Assembly (NCBI GenBank): GCA_001766655.1
Contig: MJCC01000014.1
Coordinates: forward strand, 115,143-179,142
Direction: 5' to 3'
DNA: 64,000 nt
Source of the DNA: Phytomonas francai
Lineage: Eukaryota; Euglenozoa; Kinetoplastea; Trypanosomatida; Trypanosomatidae
A model generated the notes under the pieces. The model saw only the letters and a program-made list of their open reading frames with translations, made no database searches and was not told where the DNA came from. Within the stretch, counting starts at the first letter, position 1, and every line of letters begins with the position of its first letter. A program made the translations under genes and the position numbers. Below are positions 29,828 to 43,246 of the stretch, piece after piece.

Positions 29828-31672
29828 ATGAATATAGAGCAGGTGACCAATAGAGCGACACACGTCGGGTTGACAAGAAAGGGAACTAACTTGGAGAATA
29901 GTGCTAGCTGTTTCAGTCAACGCATTAACGGCGAAGGTATTCTGGTTTCATCGGCACCCCCTATCCATGGGCATGGTGTTGAAACAATAAGCAGTATCTC
30001 GCGCGCCGCCTTGTCGAGATCGCAAGAGGAGGATCCGTTGTCTCCTCCTAGGCCTCGCCATAGGGGGTCAAAAGCGGACCAAGCAACGCGCAAAAATCAA
30101 TTAGCAAAGATAGACGTACCAAAGCACGAGAGATTTGCCGCTACGGCATCCTCTGAAGCCCTGGACGTGGCTCTTGCCACAAGCAAATTGGACCCCCAGG
30201 AGTCTAGCTCTTCTATTTTTTTGACGATAAAATCGGCAGATCATAGCTCAATCGCCCCTCAAAATCAACCTCCTGCGAGCAGGAGTAGAAGGAGGAGAAG
30301 TCGTGGTGAAAGAGAAAAAGGGTGTGTCGTGTCCACCTCTCCTCACACATCCACTGAAATCAGGGAAGTACGACGAAGCTCTCCGCCGCCTTCAAACGAC
30401 ATTTGCCCAAGCGCATCCGCCAAACCCCATGTGAAGGAATCAGTAAAGAAGGTTAGCCCTGGGAAAGGCGACTCTAACGATCAACCTGGCCCTCGTCTAG
30501 GATATTTTGAAGCCAATTGCAATGTCGAAACCTATTCGTCTGAAACTCATTCGCCCACAGTTCATGAAAAAGAGGATAGATCTCCCCGAGAAAAGGTGAA
30601 TCATTTCCCTGCTAAAAGTCCAAACGCCAACCGCGCAGTGGAATGGGATAAACCTCAGCAGCGAAACGTAAGTGGGGAAGAAGTATACGAAACTCCAGGG
30701 GCCCCTCTGATGTCGAGGAGGCTCTATTTCAAGAATTTACACTCAGAACCCTGCCCACAACGGATCAAGAAGGCACATGACGGCACTGTGGGAAGGCTCG
30801 CCAGCCCGTTCGTACCTCATGGGGGAAGTGAATATTTCACCAGCGTCAGCGATATCTACTCCGAGGCCAGTTCCGTCGCCGTTTCACCCATGCCGCGAGA
30901 GGAGCACACAGGCAGCGAAAGCAGCAGCGAAATCGACTCTATGCCCGGCGAGATCACGCAGCCGTGCATCGCGTTTTGTGTAGACCGTAATGATCCGGAC
31001 GGGTGGCAGCTACGGCTACCGCGAAAGAACGCCTTTGAGAAACCGATTCATCAGTTTCAGCTCCTCGCCGGCGTTTTATTCCTCATCAGTATCGTGCTGT
31101 TCTACACAGGCGTGGTGACGGGGTACGTCCTCCTCTACACGGGAGGTCATCATAGCTGCCTCGTGGAACTTGTGATCTTTGCCACGGTGGAAACCTTATT
31201 AGTTATTATGTATGTAGTCACTTGGCTGTGGATATCGTTCAAGGAGAATGGGGATGTGAAAGGGGTTGGGGAATTTTGTAGTTACTGCTGCCGGGACACC
31301 GAACTGGACTCCAAACACTGCAAGGCCTGCAACAAGTGCATTTGCGGCTTCGATCATCATTGCAAATGGCTTAACATGTGCATCGGCTCAAAGAACTACC
31401 GGCTTTTTATCACTCACCTCGTCTCTGCGATCCTTATGATGAGCAGTGCACTAGTGAGTGACCTCGTGCTGATGGTGCATTGGTGGAAAGAAGTGACGGC
31501 ATACAATATGTACTTCACTGTGGCGCCAATTTTATTGTGTCTACTGATGCCAGTTGGCTTGATCCCGACGATCCATCTCTTGGGGTTTCATGTCATGCTT
31601 AATATTAAGCATACGACGACGTACGAATACATCCTATATAAACGGAAGATGCAACTCAATCAACATGGCTAA
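29828..31672 (+). CDS. DHHC-type protein S-acyltransferase (palmitoyltransferase)
   Basis: A 614-residue membrane enzyme that transfers palmitate to cysteines of substrate proteins. Residues 1-395 are polar, basic and probably disordered, with many Ser/Pro/Arg. Two membrane segments lie at about 416-440 and 447-472. The zinc-binding DHHC cysteine-rich domain spans about 484-527, beginning CSYCC and including KHCKACNKC. The catalytic DHHC is at 509-512 (Cys512), followed by [10 protein letters not shown]. Two further membrane segments follow, and the TTxE motif is TTYE at 597-600. Four membrane segments with the catalytic loop in the cytosol is the standard design. The very long N-terminal extension is unusual for the family and may set location or substrate choice. 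Confidence 0.95.
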   Translation: MNIEQVTNRATHVGLTRKGTNLENSASCFSQRINGEGILVSSAPPIHGHGVETISSISRAALSRSQEEDPLSPPRPRHRGSKADQATRKNQLAKIDVPKHERFAATASSEALDVALATSKLDPQESSSSIFLTIKSADHSSIAPQNQPPASRSRRRRSRGEREKGCVVSTSPHTSTEIREVRRSSPPPSNDICPSASAKPHVKESVKKVSPGKGDSNDQPGPRLGYFEANCNVETYSSETHSPTVHEKEDRSPREKVNHFPAKSPNANRAVEWDKPQQRNVSGEEVYETPGAPLMSRRLYFKNLHSEPCPQRIKKAHDGTVGRLASPFVPHGGSEYFTSVSDIYSEASSVAVSPMPREEHTGSESSSEIDSMPGEITQPCIAFCVDRNDPDGWQLRLPRKNAFEKPIHQFQLLAGVLFLISIVLFYTGVVTGYVLLYTGGHHSCLVELVIFATVETLLVIMYVVTWLWISFKENGDVKGVGEFCSYCCRDTELDSKHCKACNKCICGFDHHCKWLNMCIGSKNYRLFITHLVSAILMMSSALVSDLVLMVHWWKEVTAYNMYFTVAPILLCLLMPVGLIPTIHLLGFHVMLNIKHTTTYEYILYKRKMQLNQHG

Positions 31673-34853
<3,181 letters not shown>

Positions 34854-35325
34854 TTATCCTACACAGAGAGAAAAAAAAAACAGGGAAATGTTTTGTCGGG
34901 TACAAGTCTTGCAGTGAATCACAAAGAAAGGAGAAGAGTGAATCCTTCAAAATATTTATAAATAGCTAATTTTTAAACGCTTGTGTAGGTCCTTGTGAAG
35001 GGAAAAGAAAGGAAATGGTCATTTTATTCAGCATATTTTATTAACTTTCATTTTTATTTCTTTTCTAGCATTTAGTTTGGAGAGCTCTGTATACTGTGTG
35101 AAAAATTCTAAGAACCAAATGTATTTAAAATAAATGAATCTACTTAAACCCCTATATATATCAAAATAAAAGTTTGATTCAATTTCACTCAAGCAATTTA
35201 CTAAGGGCAAGGGCATTTTTGATAAAAATAATTTCAAAGGAGGGGCATCTATAACCGCAAAAAAAATTAAACCATACCCACAACAACACCAAATATGCAC
35301 GTATCGAATAAATGTCAATGAGATA

Positions 35326-35362
35326 ATATATATATATATATATATAGATAGATAGATAGATA
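35326..35362. repeat. Compound microsatellite (TA)n(GATA)n
   Basis: About 10 TA units are followed by about four GATA units. It lies in the spacer between CYP51 and RPL28. Confidence 0.9.
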
Positions 35363-36304
35363 TTTGGATAGTATGTGTGAGATGTGATGTAAAGGGTAGA
35401 TATTAAAATTTAATTTCCTACTTAGCAAGTTATTATTCTTTTTCCCAATATAGCATATCCATATTAAAAGTGAATCAGCCAAGCAACCATAATGGGAAAC
35501 ATTGAGCTGGATATGATTGCATATATTTTGAATGGGGACAATAGTTATCCGAAATCTTGAATAATGCTTAGCAAAAAAAATGAATTACATCAGATTCAAT
35601 GAAAGGGCTAATTGTATGGCGTTTTCATGCTCACGGGGAGTAATAATAAAACTCAAAAGGGATCTTTTATCGATGTATCACCTATTTGCTATGTTGGTGA
35701 GCTTTTACGAAAAATCGGTTTGATTTTTGATTATACGACTTCCCTTTTGTGTATTTGAAAATAACACCTAATATTTTTTACTATTCACTCCAAATCAGGA
35801 GTTCTTTTAAAAATTGAAGGTAATCTGTGTACTAACTGAGTGAAGCGCATATTTAGACTTCAATATGAAAGATTTGTGGATGGATTTTGCATGATGGTCG
35901 CTGACTCTACAAAACTCTGGGGTGTTATTTTTTATTTATTTATTAATATTCAGTCGAATTGATGTGCTAATATAAGAAGTATTTTTCGCTGCCTTTGGCC
36001 CCGCGCTCCCCTTCACATACGCACAGAATCACCACATCTGCATTTCCACCCCAACATGTAAATTGCGATAAGATATATAAAAAAATGTTCCCTGAAACAA
36101 ATCTGAAGAACTTAGATAAATCAACAGAAATGTTGTCTTTTGCACAGGCTGAAAATCCTTTTCACTTCTGACTCAACTGGAGCAAAAAATCATAGGAGCT
36201 ATCTGTACATATACGTCCATTTCCACTGACCTCGTTCATTGAAAATATCATCTATTCCTCTTTCCTATACGCTTTTTTCTCTTCCCATTGTACCGAACTC
36301 ACAA

Positions 36305-36306
36305 AG
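36305..36306 (+). promoter_or_regulatory. Predicted spliced-leader acceptor AG for RPL28 copy 1
   Basis: The pyrimidine tract at about 36251-36289 is followed by the first AG at 36305-36306, giving a 5' UTR of about 23 bases before the ATG at 36330. Confidence 0.5.
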
Positions 36307-36329
36307 GTGAGTGGTTCTTTTCAACCAAC

Positions 36330-36776
36330 ATGACCCATTCCGCGGACCTTCAGTGGCTGCTGGTGCGCCAGAACAGCAAGTTCCTGCAGAAGCGCAACGG
36401 CATCCGCCTCAGCAACGACCCCTTCAACAACAACGGCAACTGGACGAAGCGCCAGTCCGGCTTCCTGAACGCCAAGGCGGCGGTCGTGAAGCCCGGCAAG
36501 AACGGCGCGATCTGCCTGACGGTGAAGGACGGCAGCAGCAACCACAAGCCAAAGCAGGCGTACCAGAAGAACGTAATGGAGGCAGGGGTGAAGGCGTCTG
36601 TCGTGAGCAAGGCCGCCGCCGCCGTGCGCCCGGACCTTGCGGACGTCACCTTCCGCCGCGCCCGCCGCCTCGCCCGCATCCACCACCGCACGAAGAAGGT
36701 GATGGCCGCGCGCAAGGAGCGCTCGTCGAAAATCACGTTCGCCCGCAAGGCTGAACGCCCGAAGCGCGGCAACTAA
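36330..36776 (+). CDS. RPL28: 60S ribosomal protein L28 (eL28), copy 1
   Basis: A 148-residue eukaryote-specific protein of the large ribosomal subunit. The frame is open upstream from a TTG at 36288, but MTHSADLQWLLVRQNSKFLQ at the ATG at 36330 is the canonical eL28 start, and both copies share it. Family features are the N-terminal L.W.L.R..N.F...R segment, FLNAKAAVV, VKDGSSNHKPKQAYQK and the basic C-terminus rich in Arg/Lys. The coding sequence is identical to copy 2 at 39000, with unrelated flanks. An unrelated membrane-protein gene separates the two copies. Confidence 0.97.
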   Translation: MTHSADLQWLLVRQNSKFLQKRNGIRLSNDPFNNNGNWTKRQSGFLNAKAAVVKPGKNGAICLTVKDGSSNHKPKQAYQKNVMEAGVKASVVSKAAAAVRPDLADVTFRRARRLARIHHRTKKVMAARKERSSKITFARKAERPKRGN

Positions 36777-36796
36777 AGCGGACTGAGCTGGAGCGA
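36330..36796 (+). repeat. RPL28 homogenised tract, copy 1
   Basis: This tract pairs with 39000-39466 at an offset of 2670. Identity starts at the ATG itself and ends 20 bases after the stop codon. Confidence 0.93.
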
Positions 36797-37464
36797 GAGC
36801 GGGAGGTGGAAACCAGCAAACCGAGAAGGAAGAACAGTCAGTTTGCATAGGTATCACTAAAAAAGCCTGCACACGTTTGTGCGTGAAAGCGGGAGGGATG
36901 GTAAATAGTCTGTATGCGTGAATTGCTCTGTTTTTTTCCTTCCCAATCTTGGTAAGCGTCTACTCATCTCGTGATTTTATTTTCGTTTTTTCCCCCTGCG
37001 CCAGTTGCCACTTCTTTGCTGTGAGAACATATCAGGGCAGAATCCAGGGTAGGTTGTGATAATCTGTGCTGTTGGTAGAAAGCCTCTTAGATGAGTTCCA
37101 TAAAATGTTATCGGAAGGTATGACTTTCTAACCCTTTTGTTGCCATTTGTTGTTTATTACTGTTATTATTAGCTAATTTTTAGAAGTACATCGATTAATT
37201 AGACGCATTTGCTTGACTGAAGTTACCATCAATAAATAGCATTGCTCCATTTTGAATTAATGCTTGGACGGTTTAATTGTCTATTGATTCGGGTATAGTG
37301 GTCTTCTCTCTTGCTTGACTTGGAAATTTTATCGCCTGCTATTATTTTCAAAAGACCCTACTGGATCGGTTTATTCTGTTAAGCACGACAAAGAAAAGTC
37401 TTGAAAGTGGAACTTCTATTTTCTTTTCGGAGTGGAAGTGACTGCCTCTCGTTACCGGTGTGTG
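36777..37464. other. Spacer, no gene seen
   Basis: About 690 bases of mixed composition with T-rich patches. No credible frame. Confidence 0.5.
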
Positions 37465-38754
37465 ATGGCCGAAAATAAAACCAGTAGAAATGAAGAGAGA
37501 CTGAGCTGTGTGTTCTTCAGTGCATTGTCATCGGTGGATGGCGGTTGTGTGATTCCGCAACCTCCTTTGCAGCCCTATCCCAATGGGGTAAAGGGAGGCA
37601 GATTTACCGAGTCCAGCCCCCCCTACGCCTTCGTGTGGGGAGCGGTTGATCAAACAAAGGATCCAAAGGGGATGGCTATGCCAGATGATAGTCGGATGCG
37701 TTGCAATCTCGCCCCACTTGACGGTAACACCACCGATGGGAGGGAGGAGAGTGACCACGTGCTCTATTACCGCGTGGTATACTCAGCAGTAGCTCTTCTT
37801 GTGCGGTTTCTAGTGACGATCCTGTTGAGCCCGTCTGTTTCCACGCACTGTTCACTCCAGGGAGCTCAGGAAGAGCAAGAGGAGGAAAGCTGTCGTCCCA
37901 CCGAGGATGATATGTGCGGCAATGGGAGAAGTTTCCAAACCTTGTATGATTCAACGTATGAGGATTTGCTTTCCCTATTGGATGCAGCTACTTTTTGGGA
38001 CTTATTCGGAGGGTGGTCTTCGAACAGCTTGAGGGGGGAGGAAGGCGCTACTGAGGTCGCGTCAGCGCCGAATCCAGACATTTATGCGCTAGAGGAGAGG
38101 CTTGCGTGGGATGTAGCTCGATATCGCGCGGCAGGCGAGACTGATACCATGGCAAAGAATCGCAATGCAAGCAGCATCTGTGCCGCCACGAACTCGAGTG
38201 GCAGTGTCGTTTATCCAGAACGCTCGCAAAATGCACAAGATAGGGGATCGGTGAAACCAGGCATGTTGACTGCTGCCTTTGCGGGTCTATCCCCCTTCTG
38301 TCGTGCAGTTCTGATTTTCTCGGCGCTATGGTTAGCCACAAAATTCTGGGCAGTATCTCTGGCTCGAGTTTCGCTAAACAGCCTGGTGTTTTACGCACTG
38401 GAACGGTGTGAACGCGTCACCCCGTTGGTGAAGCGGGAAGAGAATGAAGTGGGTGGTTGCCACGACCGAGAGGATAGGAACGAAAGGAGTGGTATCGCTT
38501 CGGATTATCCCCATGGTGGGGTTGTCTCCGTGCCGCTAGCGTTACGTTATCCTTGGGATGATATCGAGCCGCAACCAGGAGGTGATGTGTGGCAGGACCT
38601 TGGCCTCTTTGACAGTCTTGGCGTTGATGCTGTAGGAGAAGTAGTCCACAGTGTGACTGAGGCTGAGATAATTCTGCTACGATGCAGTGAATACGCGATA
38701 CCATTAGACCTTTGTGATGGATGCGAAGTTAATAAACTGTCCGGAACGGTATAA
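37465..38754 (+). CDS. Unknown membrane protein lying between the RPL28 copies
   Basis: A 429-residue protein that I do not recognise. The frame is open to 37432 from a GTG, but the first ATG is at 37465. A hydrophobic segment at about 102-122 (YSAVALLVRFLVTILL) and another at about 279-300 (FCRAVLIFSALWLATKFWAV), perhaps followed by a third, indicate two or three membrane passes. Between them lies an acidic, polar region of about 150 residues, and the C-terminal 120 residues are polar. There is no signal peptide and no known domain that I can see. Codon use is less GC-biased than in its neighbours, which suits a modestly expressed gene. In Leishmania, as I recall, a hypothetical gene also separates the two RPL28 genes. 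Confidence 0.8.
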   Translation: MAENKTSRNEERLSCVFFSALSSVDGGCVIPQPPLQPYPNGVKGGRFTESSPPYAFVWGAVDQTKDPKGMAMPDDSRMRCNLAPLDGNTTDGREESDHVLYYRVVYSAVALLVRFLVTILLSPSVSTHCSLQGAQEEQEEESCRPTEDDMCGNGRSFQTLYDSTYEDLLSLLDAATFWDLFGGWSSNSLRGEEGATEVASAPNPDIYALEERLAWDVARYRAAGETDTMAKNRNASSICAATNSSGSVVYPERSQNAQDRGSVKPGMLTAAFAGLSPFCRAVLIFSALWLATKFWAVSLARVSLNSLVFYALERCERVTPLVKREENEVGGCHDREDRNERSGIASDYPHGGVVSVPLALRYPWDDIEPQPGGDVWQDLGLFDSLGVDAVGEVVHSVTEAEIILLRCSEYAIPLDLCDGCEVNKLSGTV

Positions 38755-38985
38755 AATACAAAAAAATGTGGAAAAGAATAAAACCTTTACCTCATTTTGA
38801 GGAGATGCAAGGACTTTAAATGAAAAGATTGCCCACTCATAAAAATAGGTTGAAAGCATAGTTTATTTGTGACCGTTATTCATGCAATTACTTTCCTCCC
38901 TACTTTACTTAAGCCCTATGCCCTTGTCATTGTCATTGTTTCCTTTCTTGTTATCCTTGTCTTTTTTTGTGTGATAATAAAAACC

Positions 38986-38987
38986 AG
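38986..38987 (+). promoter_or_regulatory. Predicted spliced-leader acceptor AG for RPL28 copy 2
   Basis: The pyrimidine tract at about 38930-38970 is followed by AG at 38986-38987, 13 bases before the ATG at 39000. This site differs from that of copy 1. Confidence 0.45.
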
Positions 38988-38999
38988 TGTATCGACCAT

Positions 39000-39446
39000 A
39001 TGACCCATTCCGCGGACCTTCAGTGGCTGCTGGTGCGCCAGAACAGCAAGTTCCTGCAGAAGCGCAACGGCATCCGCCTCAGCAACGACCCCTTCAACAA
39101 CAACGGCAACTGGACGAAGCGCCAGTCCGGCTTCCTGAACGCCAAGGCGGCGGTCGTGAAGCCCGGCAAGAACGGCGCGATCTGCCTGACGGTGAAGGAC
39201 GGCAGCAGCAACCACAAGCCAAAGCAGGCGTACCAGAAGAACGTAATGGAGGCAGGGGTGAAGGCGTCTGTCGTGAGCAAGGCCGCCGCCGCCGTGCGCC
39301 CGGACCTTGCGGACGTCACCTTCCGCCGCGCCCGCCGCCTCGCCCGCATCCACCACCGCACGAAGAAGGTGATGGCCGCGCGCAAGGAGCGCTCGTCGAA
39401 AATCACGTTCGCCCGCAAGGCTGAACGCCCGAAGCGCGGCAACTAA
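39000..39446 (+). CDS. RPL28: 60S ribosomal protein L28 (eL28), copy 2
   Basis: A 148-residue protein identical to copy 1. The ATG at 39000 is the first base of the shared tract. The upstream frame is open to 38967 without an ATG. The 5' leader and almost all of the 3' flank are unrelated to those of copy 1, so the two mRNAs should differ in stability signals while coding the same protein. Confidence 0.97.
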   Translation: MTHSADLQWLLVRQNSKFLQKRNGIRLSNDPFNNNGNWTKRQSGFLNAKAAVVKPGKNGAICLTVKDGSSNHKPKQAYQKNVMEAGVKASVVSKAAAAVRPDLADVTFRRARRLARIHHRTKKVMAARKERSSKITFARKAERPKRGN

Positions 39447-39466
39447 AGCGGACTGAGCTGGAGCGA
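39000..39466 (+). repeat. RPL28 homogenised tract, copy 2
   Basis: Partner of 36330-36796. The 467-base tract appears identical in both copies. Confidence 0.93.
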
Positions 39467-40000
39467 TGTCTTATTTAGAATCTCTAAGAAGGATGGGATC
39501 TTTTCCATGCCTAAGAGGTATATAATCGATGCACTTTCATTTATTATTTGAGATGAAAACTTCTCTTTAGTTTTTAATTATTAGACAATAACAGATCGAT
39601 CAAGCAGGCATGGAATATGGAATCCATTCCCTCGATTTTTTCGTATTATAATATTTTTCTGACTAGGTGCTATAGAGATTTTCTAATTGTCTTTTTCCCG
39701 TTTTCTATTTTCCCACGATACAAACACACGTAGATTTTCATTTATTTACATTATAACGTTTGCGTGTATCATTAGAAGACTTCGTTTTCACTTTAGATAC
39801 TCTTAAGTCTTCCAAATAGAACTTGTGTGCGTGTCGGTATCGTTGAGTAAGCTTGGGCTTGATATCTCCAAGAGTGGTATCAGGAAACGTAGCATCGTGA
39901 GATTGGGAGGGAGAAAGGAAAAAAGGCGTTCACAGGATAACTCTCTTCCGCAAAGTCCTTAGGTTTCGCTTATTGGTGCCCTTTCATTTTTTTTAGTATC
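39447..40000. other. Spacer, no gene seen
   Basis: AT-rich, with pyrimidine tracts at about 39690-39715 and 39961-39995 that suit trans-splicing of SEC31. Confidence 0.5.
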
Positions 40001-43000
40001 ATGCGGTTAAAAAGCAATAATGTATGCTGTGCTTTTGCGTGGTCCCCGGCGAAGCTGGGGACGCCTACTATGATCGCGACAGCTTCGTATACTGGCTCCA
40101 TGAACGACGACTTCGATAATGAAGCATACCTTGAGATTCGTCTTGTGGACGTCACACAGACCGACGAAACCGAAATGCCCGTTATCAGCTCCGTGCTCCT
40201 CTGTGGTATGGCGTACCGGGTTGACTGGTCCTCGCACACCGGCGAACAGGGCATCATCGCCGTGAGCTGCAGCAACAATAAGGTTTACATCTACTCCGCC
40301 GCCGCGATTCTGCGCTCCGGGACGAAGAGGCATGAACAGCAGCCCCAGAGCCAGATGCGATCCGCCCCACCGGGGCTGTTATGGACCATTCACGAACACC
40401 ACAGCCCAGTCCGTTGCTGCCAGTTCAACACCTCAGAACCGCAGTTTTTGGCGACCGGTGATGATAGTGGCCAGTGGTTGTTGTGGTCCTGCCCAGATGC
40501 GGCCTCCGGAGCAGGTGGTGGCCACGCCGTCCCGAAGAATGTGCAAGTGATTAAGAACGCTGCACACAACGCGCCTGTAGTGGATATCCAGTGGCATCCG
40601 AAATACGCCCACATTATCGCAACCGCCTCCGCGAGCGGACAAGTAAATGTATGGAATCTGAAGAATGTATCACTTGTAACTTCACTGAATGTATCGAAGG
40701 TGTCGCACGGAGCGGGAGTGACCTGCATCGCGTGGAATCCGATCGCTGCCACGCAACTCGCTGTCGGCCTCGATGAAAACCACCCTGTAGTGCAGATGTG
40801 GGACCTGAAGCGATCTGTGGCGCCAATTCATGAAATGGTGGGTCACACCAGCAAAATCTCGGGTCTCTCGTGGAATGTGCAGGACACTACCATGCTTGCC
40901 TCCTGCGGCTGCGACGGGCTGACGGTGTGGTGGGATACGGGAAGTGGGCAGAAGCTCGGTCAGCTTATGCCGGAGACGAATTATATGGTCGATGTGAAGT
41001 GGTGTCCGGTGTTGCCTGCGGTACTCGCGACCTCCTCCTTTGAACCCCTTCTTTGCATCTCCACAGCGCAGGATATGTCGGCCTTCAAGGGGGATCTTGA
41101 GGGCTCCGTGGCTGTCCCACCAAAGTGGATGCTGCGCCCGTGCGGGGCCTCGGTAAACCTCGCCATGGACGTGGTCTCGCTCGCTGCGGGGACGACAAAC
41201 TCGCTGTGCGTGACACACGTCGGAAGGCACTCCTTCACCGCCTCAGCCAACGACCGCGAGAGGCAGGAAGTAGCGCAGTGCCCGCCAGGCAGCCCTGAGC
41301 GAGTGAAGTGGTTACAGCAGCACCATCATAACCTCCTCGCTGCCGTCTCGAAGTCCCTCACAGATCGCCAGCCCATCCTTGAGTACCTTAGCCAGTCCGC
41401 GCAGAAGGACAACGGGGCGAAGCGGCATTCTGATCCACACGAGGAAGACGACCCGTTCGCGCAAATCACACAGGAACTTCAGAAGAGCTATGAGGATCGC
41501 GCCTCAGAACATGTGGCAATGGGCCAAATCGAAGAAGCGGTCGACGTCTGCCTGGACAATGGTCAGTACGCAGACGCCTTCGCGCTCGCCTTCTTACGTG
41601 GAGGCAGCCTTATCGCGAAAGTTCACCAGCGCTATGTCGAGTACACTATGGAGCGGCAGACGTCGCGACGGCATGTCCTTCTGGCTGGCGCAGTCGCCTC
41701 AGGTGATTTCAGCTCCCTGCTGTGCGGTGTCATTGAGATGTCATGGCAAGAGGCGCTATCCACAATCATCGCCTACATCGGTGAGGGCTTCTCCGAAGCC
41801 TGCAACCGCCTCGGCGATGCGTTAAAGAAAAAGAAAAACTACGAGGGTGCCTATGCGTGCTATGTATGCGGCCGCAACGTGGATGCTGCCATTGAGTTAT
41901 GGCGGATTCAGAACATACCACCAAGCCAAATCGTGCAGGATACAATCCTGCTTGAGGAGACGACGCAGCGCAGCGCACTCTCTCCATACTTTGCAGAGTG
42001 CCTCTGCCACAAAGGCGTGGAGTTAATCATGGATGGGCGAATCGATGAAGCCTCCGTGTACCTGAAGCGGGCGGCACTTATCGGGAACGAAAACGCAGCG
42101 TTCCTTGTGGATCGCATGAAGTATCTGATTCCATCACAGCAACCCGACAAGGGCGTGCCTTACCGTTTAGATCCCATTCCTGATCAACCCACAGAAGCGT
42201 GTCGGCAGTACTTTGCCTCTTTACAGGAGAATGGCCCAGCCGCTTCACAACAACCTCAGCCACAAAGGCCTGCTAACTTCGCGGGAGCTAGGCCCCAGCC
42301 CTTTGCGTCCCCGTCACATCAGCTTCCAATGGGGGCCGCAACGGCACCTGGGCCACAATACCCAAGCCAGTGGGCAAACCCCAACGTGTCGGTCCCCCCG
42401 CCACCTCCATCACAGCAGCAGCAGCAACCACTGTCCCACCCCACAGGGCTCGGGCCTCAACCTGGCGCAGCACTATCCTCTGCCTCACATGCCCCGTCGT
42501 CCTTTTTGCCCCCCCCGAAACCGCACGGCGCGTCCCAACAGCCCATTAGCGCCTATTCCTCCCTGCGGCCCCCGAGTGGCGGTGACGCCGGCCTTGCACA
42601 AGGCATCACTGAGTCCTCCCAGGGGTTTCCGCTCGGGAGGGCGGGATCCTTGCACGCGCCGCCGCCCCCCCAGGGGATGTCTTATAATGCAAATAAGCCC
42701 AACGTAGCTATGATGACCGGATCCACTTCTCAGGTACCATCCCACGTAATGCCGCCAGCGCCCAGCGGCTCGAGTGCTTCCCTCGGCACGAGGCCTCGAG
42801 CACCTTTCGTCCAAGCCGCCTCATCCATGGAGCGGGCGCCCGTTCCACCACCTGGCGCAGGTTCAGTGCCGCCCTACGCGCAGCAGAATTCAAGGCTCTC
42901 TACATCTCTTCCCCCGCCCGCCACAGCGGCCCAAAATGCCCCTGTTGGCTCGATTTTGGAGGTTAACGTCGGCATGCTCTCTAATCCTGCACACCGGAAG

Positions 43001-43246
43001 CTTATTTTGCACCTGCAGAAGCACATTCCCCATATCCCAGACCCACGGCGGCGCGCTTCTGTTGACCACTCGGCTGTGCAATTGTTCTTCCTACTCCAGG
43101 CCAATCTCCTTTGTGATGATTTGGTGCAGAAACTATCGAATTATGCTGAGTTGGCTGGCACACCCAGCGCGCATACCCTTTGGCGTGAAATATCGGACTC
43201 CTACTACAAACTCATCCAGCCCTTCTTCAACCTACGCTTCTTGTAG
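40001..43246 (+). CDS. SEC31: SEC31, outer COPII coat protein
   Basis: A 1081-residue protein that, with SEC13, builds the outer cage of COPII vesicles leaving the ER. Residues 1-370 are a seven-bladed WD40 propeller starting with the Sec31-type AFAWSPAKLG and including repeats near 190 (VVDIQWHPKYAHIIATASASGQVNVWNL) and 280. Residues about 480-725 form the helical ACE1-type solenoid, with DPFAQITQEL near 487 and the HVLLAGAVASGDF stretch. Residues about 755-955 are Pro/Gln/Ser-rich with QQQQQ and many PPP motifs, the region that in yeast contacts SEC23 and SAR1. Residues about 965-1081 are the helical C-terminal domain found in SRA1 and Sec31. Length and order match the family. Confidence 0.96.
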   Translation: MRLKSNNVCCAFAWSPAKLGTPTMIATASYTGSMNDDFDNEAYLEIRLVDVTQTDETEMPVISSVLLCGMAYRVDWSSHTGEQGIIAVSCSNNKVYIYSAAAILRSGTKRHEQQPQSQMRSAPPGLLWTIHEHHSPVRCCQFNTSEPQFLATGDDSGQWLLWSCPDAASGAGGGHAVPKNVQVIKNAAHNAPVVDIQWHPKYAHIIATASASGQVNVWNLKNVSLVTSLNVSKVSHGAGVTCIAWNPIAATQLAVGLDENHPVVQMWDLKRSVAPIHEMVGHTSKISGLSWNVQDTTMLASCGCDGLTVWWDTGSGQKLGQLMPETNYMVDVKWCPVLPAVLATSSFEPLLCISTAQDMSAFKGDLEGSVAVPPKWMLRPCGASVNLAMDVVSLAAGTTNSLCVTHVGRHSFTASANDRERQEVAQCPPGSPERVKWLQQHHHNLLAAVSKSLTDRQPILEYLSQSAQKDNGAKRHSDPHEEDDPFAQITQELQKSYEDRASEHVAMGQIEEAVDVCLDNGQYADAFALAFLRGGSLIAKVHQRYVEYTMERQTSRRHVLLAGAVASGDFSSLLCGVIEMSWQEALSTIIAYIGEGFSEACNRLGDALKKKKNYEGAYACYVCGRNVDAAIELWRIQNIPPSQIVQDTILLEETTQRSALSPYFAECLCHKGVELIMDGRIDEASVYLKRAALIGNENAAFLVDRMKYLIPSQQPDKGVPYRLDPIPDQPTEACRQYFASLQENGPAASQQPQPQRPANFAGARPQPFASPSHQLPMGAATAPGPQYPSQWANPNVSVPPPPPSQQQQQPLSHPTGLGPQPGAALSSASHAPSSFLPPPKPHGASQQPISAYSSLRPPSGGDAGLAQGITESSQGFPLGRAGSLHAPPPPQGMSYNANKPNVAMMTGSTSQVPSHVMPPAPSGSSASLGTRPRAPFVQAASSMERAPVPPPGAGSVPPYAQQNSRLSTSLPPPATAAQNAPVGSILEVNVGMLSNPAHRKLILHLQKHIPHIPDPRRRASVDHSAVQLFFLLQANLLCDDLVQKLSNYAELAGTPSAHTLWREISDSYYKLIQPFFNLRFL

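Larger units (their letters stand above)
34854..36329. other. AT-rich spacer, no gene seen
   Basis: About 1.5 kb with short AT-rich frames only. It includes a compound TA/GATA microsatellite at 35326-35362 and ends in a strong pyrimidine tract feeding RPL28 copy 1. Confidence 0.5.
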
